Shown here: piece after piece, positions 5,377 to 11,238 of the stretch
Layout of the letters: each line of letters starts with the position of its first letter
Position numbering within the stretch: the first letter of the stretch is position 1
DNA from: Roseovarius sp.
GTDB lineage: Bacteria; Pseudomonadota; Alphaproteobacteria; Rhodobacterales; Rhodobacteraceae
Reading direction: 5' to 3'
Assembly (NCBI GenBank): GCA_007125415.1
Contig: SLDH01000220.1
Coordinates: forward strand, 1-11,238
Length of the DNA stretch: 11,238 nt
Position numbers and translations under genes: made by a program
Notes under the pieces: model-generated
Told to the model about the DNA's origin: nothing
Database searches by the model: none
What the model saw: the letters and a program-made list of their open reading frames with translations, nothing else

Positions 5377-6240
5377 TTGCAACGGCTGCATGAGGACCAT
5401 CCGATCAATCTGCCCGCCACAGCCCTTGAGAGACAACTCGCATCACAGCCGCGCGCCCGTGGTGCGGTCAGGCTCGCATCCAAGCCGCGCGACGGGCAGA
5501 GCGTGCTGGCCCGCCTGCACCAGTCCGGCTCGCTCAAGCTGCTTTTTCCCCGCAGCGCCGGACCGCACATGCAGGCGGTGCTGGTCAATACCGCCGGCGG
5601 CGTGACAGGCGGTGACCGGTTATCGGTCGCAGCGCAGGCAGCGCGCGAAACCACGCTGACGCTGACAACACAGGCCGCCGAGCGCGCCTACAAGGCGCAA
5701 CAGGGCGAAACCGCGCACATCCGCAATCATCTGACCGTGGAGAGCGACGCCTCTCTGCACTGGGTGCCGCAGGAGACGATCCTTTTCCAGAACGCGGCGC
5801 TCAACCGGCGGCTTACTGTGGATCTGGGCGGCACGGCGCGGCTGCTCTGCTGCGAAGCCCTCATCTTCGGGCGCATGGCCATGGGCGAGCGGATCACATC
5901 GGCCCATCTTCGCGACGAGATCAGGATCACGCGGGCCGGCCTGCCGCTTTTTCTGGACAGCTTCACCCTCAGCGGGGACATCGCCGCCCATCTGAGCCGC
6001 CCGACGGTCGCAGCCGGGGCGCGGGCCATCGCCTCGGTCATCTATATCGCCCCCGATGCCGAGGCACATCTGCCGAAGGCCCGCATGATGCTCAATACCA
6101 GCGGCGGCGCCAGCCTGATCGGGCCGGATCTTCTCGTTGTGCGCCTGCTTGCGGCGGATGGCTATGGCCTGCGCCAGATACTCATTCCCCTGCTGACCCG
6201 GCTGTCAGGCGCAGCCCTTCCCAAATCCTGGATGATCTGA
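5377..6240 (+). CDS. ureD: Urease accessory protein UreD
   Basis: UreD (UreH) binds apo-urease and, with UreF and UreG, forms the complex that loads nickel into UreC. Family landmarks are R-A-R-G-A-V-R-L near the N-terminus, [31 protein letters not shown], the W-V-P-Q-E-T-I-L-F block, and [12 protein letters not shown]. The 287-aa length from TTG 5377 is normal. The start is the weak point: an in-frame stop lies at 5371-5373, no ATG or GTG is in frame before the R-A-R-G block, and no good ribosome site precedes the TTG. The stop is one base before ureA. Confidence 0.9.
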   Translation: MQRLHEDHPINLPATALERQLASQPRARGAVRLASKPRDGQSVLARLHQSGSLKLLFPRSAGPHMQAVLVNTAGGVTGGDRLSVAAQAARETTLTLTTQAAERAYKAQQGETAHIRNHLTVESDASLHWVPQETILFQNAALNRRLTVDLGGTARLLCCEALIFGRMAMGERITSAHLRDEIRITRAGLPLFLDSFTLSGDIAAHLSRPTVAAGARAIASVIYIAPDAEAHLPKARMMLNTSGGASLIGPDLLVVRLLAADGYGLRQILIPLLTRLSGAALPKSWMI

Positions 6241-6241
6241 G

Positions 6242-6544
6242 ATGAACCTGACCCCCCGCGAGAAAGACAAGCTGTTCATCGCCATGGCCGCAGAGGTGGC
6301 CCGCAAACGCCTGGCGCGCGGCGTGAAGCTCAATCACCCCGAGGCGATCGCGCTCATTACCGATGCGGTGATGGAAGGCGCACGCGACGGCCGCTCGGTC
6401 GCCGATATGATGGAAGCGGGCGCGCAGGTGATCACCCGCGATCAATGCATGGAAGGCATCCCCGAGATGATCCACGATGTGCAGATCGAGGCGACCTTCC
6501 CCGACGGCACAAAGCTCGTCACTGTCCACAATCCCATCCGATGA
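6242..6544 (+). CDS. ureA: Urease gamma subunit UreA
   Basis: This is the small structural subunit of the three-subunit bacterial urease, which hydrolyses urea to ammonia and carbamate in the cytoplasm. The 100-aa product is full length and shows the family's opening [11 protein letters not shown], the [12 protein letters not shown] block, and the C-terminal T-V-H-N-P-I. It begins one base after the ureD stop, so it probably depends on ureD translation. A separate gamma gene (not fused to beta) is the usual arrangement in Proteobacteria. The next gene is not ureB but a small His-rich membrane peptide. Confidence 0.97.
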   Translation: MNLTPREKDKLFIAMAAEVARKRLARGVKLNHPEAIALITDAVMEGARDGRSVADMMEAGAQVITRDQCMEGIPEMIHDVQIEATFPDGTKLVTVHNPIR

Positions 6545-6555
6545 GGAGACCTCGA

Positions 6556-6735
6556 ATGGCATTCAGAATATGTCAATTGACGGGGCTTTTTGTACAGTTT
6601 GTATTATTGGCCCTGCCCGCCCACGCCCATCCCGGCGAGCACCTGCATCCGCATGGTGCCGGCCATTGGCTGACCCTGGTGCTGGCCTTGGGGCTGCTGG
6701 CCCTTGCCGCCGCGATCTGGCTGAGGCGCAAATGA
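6556..6735 (+). CDS. Small His-rich membrane peptide between ureA and ureB (59 aa)
   Basis: The peptide has an N-terminal hydrophobic segment (about 9-22) ending in P-A-H-A, which looks like a signal peptide. A His-rich stretch follows with His at 23, 25, 29, 31, 33 and 37, then a second hydrophobic segment (about 39-55) and a basic end (L-R-R-K). The predicted form is a periplasmic His-rich head on a membrane anchor. The H-P-G-E-H start after the signal peptide recalls the N-terminus of HupE/UreJ nickel permeases, but the rest of that multi-pass protein is absent. A good ribosome site (GAGGAGA, 6543-6549) precedes the ATG, and the stop overlaps ureB (ATGA, 6732-6735). Binding of nickel at the membrane is the likeliest role, but this is inference; the family is not known to me. 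Confidence 0.75.
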   Translation: MAFRICQLTGLFVQFVLLALPAHAHPGEHLHPHGAGHWLTLVLALGLLALAAAIWLRRK

Positions 6736-7037
6736 TCCCCGGAGAGATGTTTCCCGCCGAGGGCCTCCTGGAGTTGAACCCGGGCCGCACGGCGACCACG
6801 CTGATGGTGGCCAATACCGGCGACAGGCCGGTGCAGGTGGGCAGCCACTATCATTTCGCCGAGGCCAACGCCGCGCTTGAGTTCGACCGCGATGCCGCGC
6901 GGGGCCAGCGACTGAACATCGCCGCAGGCACGGCCGTTCGTTTCGAGCCGGGACAGCGCCGCGAAGTGCAACTCATCCCCATTGCGGGCGCGCGCCGCAT
7001 TTACGGCTTCAACCAGCAGATCATGGGAGATTTGTGA
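6732..7037 (+). CDS. ureB: Urease beta subunit UreB
   Basis: This is the second structural subunit of urease. The 101-aa product is full length: it begins M-I-P-G-E-M, has the [17 protein letters not shown] block (about 27-42), the [14 protein letters not shown] segment and the C-terminal Y-G-F-N. The start overlaps the stop of the preceding His-rich peptide as ATGA. The stop (7035-7037) is followed not directly by ureC but by a 59-base gap that contains a precisely fitted short reading frame. Confidence 0.97.
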   Translation: MIPGEMFPAEGLLELNPGRTATTLMVANTGDRPVQVGSHYHFAEANAALEFDRDAARGQRLNIAAGTAVRFEPGQRREVQLIPIAGARRIYGFNQQIMGDL

Positions 7038-7099
7038 TGTCGCAACCTCTTGCACCAGGACCCGCCACAGCGGGCCGCGCCGGAGAGGCAGAGCCATGA
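7037..7099 (+). CDS. Possible coupled micro-ORF between ureB and ureC (20 aa)
   Basis: An ATG at 7037 shares its A with the ureB stop (TGATG), and the frame runs 20 codons to a TGA at 7097-7099 that overlaps the ureC start as ATGA. This fits the start/stop linkage used throughout the cluster. The peptide is rich in Ala, Gly and Pro, with no motif or hydrophobic segment, so it may matter only as a translation bridge from ureB to ureC. It could also be the remnant of a larger gene lost from this junction, or chance. No independent evidence of expression can be seen. Confidence 0.35.
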   Translation: MSQPLAPGPATAGRAGEAEP

Positions 7100-8820
7100 C
7101 CGCCACCATTTCCCGTGCCGACCATGCCGCCATGTTCGGACCCACCACGGGCGACAGGCTGCGGCTGGCCGATACAGCGCTCATTATCGAAGTGGAGCGT
7201 GACCTGACCGCCGAGGCAGCGGGAGGCCATGGCGAGGAGGTGAAATTCGGTGGCGGCAAGGTGATCCGTGACGGCATGGGGCAAAGCCAGATCACCCGCG
7301 CCGAGGGCGCGGTGGACACGGTGATCACCAATGCACTGATCCTTGATCACTGGGGGATCGTGAAGGCGGATGTCGGCCTGAAGGACGGGCGCATCGCAGC
7401 CATCGGCAAGGCAGGCAACCCAGACACGCAGCCGGGTGTCAACATTATCGTGGGCCCCGGCACCGAGGCCATCGCCGGCGAGGGCCGTATCCTCACCGCC
7501 GGCGGATTTGACGCCCATATCCACTTCATTTGTCCGCAACAGATCGACGAGGCGCTCCATTCGGGCGTCACGACCATGCTGGGCGGCGGCACAGGCCCTG
7601 CGCATGGCACGCTGGCCACCACCTGCACGCCCGGCCCCTGGCATATCGCGCGGATGCTGCAGGCCGCCGATGCCTTGCCGATGAACCTCGCCTTCGCGGG
7701 CAAGGGCAATGCGTCGCTTCCCGCCGCGCTGGAGGAACAGGTGCTCGGCGGGGCTGCAGCGCTGAAACTGCATGAGGATTGGGGCACAACGCCTGCCGCG
7801 ATAGATTGTTGCCTCGCGGTGGCTGATGCACTCGATGTGCAGGTGATGATCCATACCGACACGCTCAATGAATCGGGCTTTGTGGAGAACACATTGGCGG
7901 CCATGAAGGGACGCACGATCCATGCCTATCACACCGAAGGTGCAGGCGGCGGGCACGCGCCGGACATCATCCGGATCTGCGGCGAGGCGCACGTCATCCC
8001 CTCTTCCACCAATCCCACACGCCCCTTCACCGTGAACACGCTTGAAGAGCATCTGGATATGCTCATGGTCTGCCACCATCTGGACAAATCCATCCCCGAG
8101 GACGTGGCCTTCGCCGAAAGCCGTATCCGGCGCGAAACCATCGCCGCCGAAGACATCCTGCATGACATGGGCGCATTTTCGATCATCTCTTCGGACAGCC
8201 AGGCCATGGGGCGCGTGGGCGAGGTGATCATCCGCACCTGGCAGACCGCCGACAAGATGCGCAAACAGCGCGGCCGCCTGCCCGAGGAAACGGGAGAAAA
8301 CGACAATTTCCGCGTGCGCCGCTATCTGGCCAAATACACGATCAACCCGGCCATCGCCCATGGAATCGCGCGCGAGATCGGCAGCATCGAGGCGGGAAAG
8401 CGTGCCGATCTGTGCCTCTGGAACCCCGCTTTCTTCGGGGTGAAGCCGGAAATGGTGCTGTTGGGCGGCACCATCGCCTGCGCCCAGATGGGCGATCCCA
8501 ACGCCTCGATCCCGACGCCTCAGCCGGTCTATTCGCGCGCGATGTTCGGTGCCTTCGGACGCTCGGTCGAGCGGTCATCGGTCAGTTTCGTGAGCGCCGC
8601 GGCCCACGACGCGGGTATCGCCAGCGCGCTCGGCCTCGCCAAGGACACCCTGCCGGTGCAGAACACCCGGGCGATCGGCAAGCGCGATCTGCCGCTCAAC
8701 GACGCAATGCCCCGGATCGAGGTCCATCCCGAAACCTACGAAGTGCGCGCCGATGGCGAATTGCTGACCTGCGCCCCCGCCGAAACCCTGCCCATGGCGC
8801 AGCGCTATTTTCTGTTCTAG
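7096..8820 (+). CDS. ureC: Urease alpha (catalytic) subunit UreC
   Basis: UreC holds the two-nickel active site that hydrolyses urea. The 574-aa product is of normal length. All known active-site residues are present at a constant offset of +7 from the Klebsiella enzyme: H141 and H143 (H-I-H), the Lys that is carbamylated, K224 (A-L-K-L-H-E-D-W-G), H226, H253, H279, C326 and H327 on the mobile flap (M-V-C-H-H-L-D), R343 and D367 (S-S-D-S-Q-A-M-G-R). The enzyme should be active once nickel is loaded. ATG 7096 gives the family N-terminus [11 protein letters not shown] (7092-7093 region) and GGAGAGG (7082-7088) provide a ribosome site. The start overlaps the preceding short frame. Confidence 0.98.
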   Translation: MTATISRADHAAMFGPTTGDRLRLADTALIIEVERDLTAEAAGGHGEEVKFGGGKVIRDGMGQSQITRAEGAVDTVITNALILDHWGIVKADVGLKDGRIAAIGKAGNPDTQPGVNIIVGPGTEAIAGEGRILTAGGFDAHIHFICPQQIDEALHSGVTTMLGGGTGPAHGTLATTCTPGPWHIARMLQAADALPMNLAFAGKGNASLPAALEEQVLGGAAALKLHEDWGTTPAAIDCCLAVADALDVQVMIHTDTLNESGFVENTLAAMKGRTIHAYHTEGAGGGHAPDIIRICGEAHVIPSSTNPTRPFTVNTLEEHLDMLMVCHHLDKSIPEDVAFAESRIRRETIAAEDILHDMGAFSIISSDSQAMGRVGEVIIRTWQTADKMRKQRGRLPEETGENDNFRVRRYLAKYTINPAIAHGIAREIGSIEAGKRADLCLWNPAFFGVKPEMVLLGGTIACAQMGDPNASIPTPQPVYSRAMFGAFGRSVERSSVSFVSAAAHDAGIASALGLAKDTLPVQNTRAIGKRDLPLNDAMPRIEVHPETYEVRADGELLTCAPAETLPMAQRYFLF

Positions 8821-8855
8821 CATCACGATGAGCGAAGGCCGTTGAGGGAAAGACG

Positions 8856-9452
8856 ATGAAGGATCTCTCCAGAATTCTGCCACTGGCACTGATCCTGCCC
8901 GGTCTGGCAGCCGCGCAATGCCCGGTCGCGGCCGACCTTGAAAAAGGTATCGAGATCGAAACGGTCGAGGGCGAGGTGGAGAGCTTCATCCGCATCGATC
9001 CCCACCGTGTCCAGAGCCTCTTAATGTACGACGAAGGCGCGGGCACCCGCATCCTTCTCGGCAAGGGTGTCTACCTGCTGGAGGTTTTGGACGAGGAGGA
9101 CGGCCAGCCTGTCGTCGGCACGCGCGCCACCTATACCTTCCCGCTGCCCGTGGCGGACCTGCCGCCGATCACGCCCGGCGGCGGCTGGAGCACGAGAGCC
9201 GCGATACTGGATGCCGACGGGCTGAGCAGCGAGGTGCAGCATTATATCTTCGGGGCGCAGGCCCGGGTGACCATCGGGGCCTGCAGCTACGACATGATCC
9301 CGATCGAGTTGCGCTATCGCGGCGAGGCGGGCGAGGGGGACATCGATTATCTGCATTACCTTCCCGATCTGGGAATCTCCTATCTCGTACGCTCCGATTA
9401 TGGCGCCCACAGCGATATCTACACCTATCACACGATCCGGGTGGCCCCGTGA
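8856..9452 (+). CDS. Exported protein of unknown function between ureC and ureE (198 aa)
   Basis: I do not recognise this family. The product has a signal peptide (M-K-D-L-S-R, then a hydrophobic core, then G-L-A-A-A-Q-C) with cleavage probably after residue 20. The Cys that follows does not fit a lipobox (Gln precedes it), so a soluble periplasmic protein is likelier than a lipoprotein. A second Cys lies in I-G-A-C-S-Y, so one disulfide is possible. The mature part is acidic, Tyr-rich near the end, and looks beta-rich. A GAGGG ribosome site (8844-8848) precedes the ATG. Its stop overlaps the GTG of ureE (GTGA, 9449-9452), so it is locked into the urease operon although urease is cytoplasmic. 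A role in urea or nickel entry would fit but is inference. Confidence 0.8.
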   Translation: MKDLSRILPLALILPGLAAAQCPVAADLEKGIEIETVEGEVESFIRIDPHRVQSLLMYDEGAGTRILLGKGVYLLEVLDEEDGQPVVGTRATYTFPLPVADLPPITPGGGWSTRAAILDADGLSSEVQHYIFGAQARVTIGACSYDMIPIELRYRGEAGEGDIDYLHYLPDLGISYLVRSDYGAHSDIYTYHTIRVAP

Positions 9453-9916
9453 GCGCGCCCGAGAGCAGCCTGCCCCGCGCGGCCATCGTGCAGCGTGCAG
9501 GTGAGTGGGACGGGCAGGAGCAGGACCGCGCAGTGTTGTCCCATGATGACCGGTTTCTGCGCCGCAAGGTCCTGACCAGCGATGCTGGCCTGCGCTTTCT
9601 GGTGGATCTCGCGGCCACGACCTCGCTCAACGCGGGCGACGCGCTGCTGCTGGCGGACGGGCGGCGCATCGCCGTTGTGCCCGCTGTCGAGGAACTCCTG
9701 GAAATCACGGGGCCCGATCTGCCGAGGCTGGCCTGGCATATCGGCAACCGCCACATGCCCTGCCAGATCGAGGCCACGCGCCTCGTCATTCAGCGCGATC
9801 ACGTGATCCGGGCCATGCTGGAACAGTTGGGCGCGCAACTGCGCGAAGTGGAAGAGCCCTTCACCCCCGAGGGCGGTGCCTATGGGCACGGGCGGACCCA
9901 CAGCCATGCGCATTGA
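9449..9916 (+). CDS. ureE: Urease accessory protein UreE (nickel chaperone)
   Basis: UreE is the dimeric metallochaperone that delivers nickel to the UreD-UreF-UreG-urease complex. The 155-aa product has the N-terminal peptide-binding-like domain and a C-terminal metal-binding domain with L-A-W-H-I-G-N-R-H-M-P-C (94-105). H97 corresponds to the key Ni-binding His at the dimer interface. The C-terminus ends [10 protein letters not shown], a short His-rich tail that adds nickel sites but is much shorter than the Klebsiella tail. GTG 9449 overlaps the preceding stop (GTGA); no better start is seen. The 3' end overlaps ureF by 11 bases. Confidence 0.95.
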   Translation: MSAPESSLPRAAIVQRAGEWDGQEQDRAVLSHDDRFLRRKVLTSDAGLRFLVDLAATTSLNAGDALLLADGRRIAVVPAVEELLEITGPDLPRLAWHIGNRHMPCQIEATRLVIQRDHVIRAMLEQLGAQLREVEEPFTPEGGAYGHGRTHSHAH

Positions 9917-10553
9917 TGCCGTGCTGACCCTGACGCAATGGTTTTCACCGGCGTACCCGGTGGGGGCCTTCGGCTATTCCCACGGGCTGGAGGCGGCGGT
10001 CGAAGCCGGTGAGGTGACAGACGCGGCAAGCCTGCACGCCTGGCTGCACGACATTCTGGAGCATGGAACGGGCCGGGCCGACGCGCTCTTTCTCGCGGCC
10101 AGCCATGCGGCGGAAAGTCCGGCCGAAGTCGAGACGATCGACGCCACAGCCCGCGCCTTCGCGGCATCGGCCGAGCGCCTCGCGGAAACGACGCTTCAGG
10201 GGGAAGCCTTCTGCGAGATCACCGCTCAGATATGGGATCATGCGGATCTGCCGATGTTCACCTATCCGGTGGCGGCTGGCCGCGCGGCGCGGCTCTGTGA
10301 TCTGCCACTCGATCTGACCAGCGCGTTCTACCTGCAGGCTTTCGCCGCCAATCTGGTCGCGGCGGGCCAACGGCTGGCCCCGGTCGGGCAAGCTGCAGCG
10401 CAGCGGATTCTCCATCAACTCGCCCCGCTTTGCAGCCGCATCGCCCGGCAGACACGAGAGGGCGATCTCTCCACCCTGTCGAGCACAGTGTTTCTTGCCG
10501 ATCTCGCCTCGATGCGCCATGAAACCCAGCATTCGAGGATCTTTCGCACATGA
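9906..10553 (+). CDS. ureF: Urease accessory protein UreF
   Basis: UreF bridges UreD and UreG in the nickel-insertion complex and controls GTPase use by UreG. The 215-aa product opens with [23 protein letters not shown] (7-29), the family hallmark, and ends with [15 protein letters not shown], the usual UreF C-terminus. The frame is open upstream (GTG 9876, ATG 9882), but ATG 9906 places the start where the family normally begins. It overlaps ureE by 11 bases and ureG by four (ATGA, 10550-10553), so these genes are co-translated. Confidence 0.95.
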   Translation: MRIDAVLTLTQWFSPAYPVGAFGYSHGLEAAVEAGEVTDAASLHAWLHDILEHGTGRADALFLAASHAAESPAEVETIDATARAFAASAERLAETTLQGEAFCEITAQIWDHADLPMFTYPVAAGRAARLCDLPLDLTSAFYLQAFAANLVAAGQRLAPVGQAAAQRILHQLAPLCSRIARQTREGDLSTLSSTVFLADLASMRHETQHSRIFRT

Positions 10554-11188
10554 CAAAGCTGAACGGCCCCCTGCGCATCGGCATCGGCGGCCCGGTGGGC
10601 GCAGGCAAGACCACCCTGAGCGCCGCCCTCTGTGAGTGTTTTCGCGAAGACCACTCCATCGGCGTGATCACCAATGACATCTACACACAGGAGGATGCCG
10701 AGGCGCTGATGCGCCAGCAGGTGCTGCCGCAGGACCGCATCATCGGCGTCGAAACGGGAGGGTGCCCGCACACGGCAATCCGCGAGGATGCGTCGATCAA
10801 CCTCAGCGCCGTTGCCCAGATGGTGGCACGCCACCCCGGCATCGAGATCATCCTGATCGAAAGCGGTGGGGATAATCTCTCGGCCACCTTCAGCCCCGAA
10901 CTGGCAGATCTCACGCTCTATGTGATCGACGTGGCCGCGGGCGAGGAAATTCCGCGCAAGGGCGGCCCGGCGATCACCCGGTCGGAAATTCTGATTATCA
11001 ACAAGACCGATCTGGCACCCCATGTGGGCGCTGATCTATCGGTAATGGAGCGGGATGCACGCCGGATGCGGGGCGAGCGCCCCTTCGTCTTCACCAATCT
11101 CAAGGCCCGGGACGGGGTGCAGGCCATCCAGGACCTGATCTGCGATATCGGCGGGTTGCCAAGGCGCGCCACGATCCCGATGCCCTGA
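10550..11188 (+). CDS. ureG: Urease accessory protein UreG (GTPase)
   Basis: UreG is a SIMIBI-class GTPase whose GTP hydrolysis drives nickel insertion into urease. The 212-aa product is full length. It has the P-loop G-P-V-G-A-G-K-T (14-21), the nickel-binding C-P-H motif (C72-P73-H74 in [13 protein letters not shown]), the I-E-S-G-G-D-N-L block (103-110) and the guanine-specificity motif N-K-T-D (151-154). There is no N-terminal His-rich extension. The ATG overlaps the ureF stop. It is the last recognisable gene; the 50 bases after its stop contain no clear terminator before the window ends. Confidence 0.97.
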   Translation: MTKLNGPLRIGIGGPVGAGKTTLSAALCECFREDHSIGVITNDIYTQEDAEALMRQQVLPQDRIIGVETGGCPHTAIREDASINLSAVAQMVARHPGIEIILIESGGDNLSATFSPELADLTLYVIDVAAGEEIPRKGGPAITRSEILIINKTDLAPHVGADLSVMERDARRMRGERPFVFTNLKARDGVQAIQDLICDIGGLPRRATIPMP

Positions 11189-11238
11189 ACCAGCACCGCG
11201 CTTCCACTCACGGGGGGGTTTAGCTGGCTGCTGAAAAA

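Noticed and set aside
5270..5605. 111-codon + strand frame overlapping the ureD start
   Set aside because: Arg/Pro/Cys/Ser-rich shadow of ureD in another frame, with no family resemblance.
7021..8361. 446-codon open frame on the - strand opposite ureC
   Set aside because: It mirrors codon structure of ureC and its translation shows no recognisable fold; ureC on the + strand has every active-site residue.
11189..11238. Possible urease operon terminator (CCAGC ... GCTGG) and a run of seven G
   Set aside because: The arms are only five bases with a loop near 28 bases, no T-tract follows, and the window ends there, so a terminator cannot be called.

Overview
The window is high-GC, gene-dense DNA with genes packed head to tail on the + strand. 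It looks like an alphaproteobacterium of the Rhodobacteraceae type. The reasons are a HemP / DUF1289 small-gene cluster, an exported protein followed by exbB-exbD-exbD-tonB, a three-subunit urease cluster of ureD-ureA-ureB-ureC-ureE-ureF-ureG order with extra small genes inside it, and a perfect Irr-type iron control element. This placement is inferred from gene content and protein style; no rRNA is present to confirm it.

Region 1 (1-1676) is a small-gene cluster: an unrecognised 60-aa ORF, HemP (hemin uptake protein family), an unrecognised Cys-containing protein, a DUF1289 four-cysteine protein, and a second unrecognised protein that looks like a distant relative of the Cys-containing one. 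The first three are linked by ATGA stop/start overlaps, as are the last two, so they are probably co-translated. An AT-rich imperfect inverted repeat (10-32) lies before the first ORF.

Region 2 (1672-2327) holds dps, a ferritin-like iron-storage and DNA-protection protein with all four ferroxidase ligands. Its promoter region carries a perfect 7-3-7 palindrome matching the Irr control element (ICE). A long near-perfect hairpin follows dps.

Region 3 (2374-5203) is a TonB energy-transduction operon: an exported four-cysteine protein, ExbB, two different ExbD proteins and TonB. The first ExbD has the membrane Asp and the second has Asn at that position. No TonB-dependent receptor or heme ABC transporter lies in the window, so its substrate is not defined here, although HemP nearby suggests heme.

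Region 4 (5377-11188) is a complete urease cluster: structural genes ureA, ureB and ureC, and accessory genes ureD, ureE, ureF and ureG for nickel delivery and active-site assembly. All UreC active-site residues are present. Three unexpected items lie inside it: a 59-aa His-rich membrane peptide between ureA and ureB, a 20-codon micro-ORF fitted exactly between ureB and ureC, and a 198-aa exported protein between ureC and ureE. Almost every junction is an overlap of a few bases, which indicates one tightly coupled transcription unit. No mobile element, CRISPR array, tRNA or rRNA was seen.
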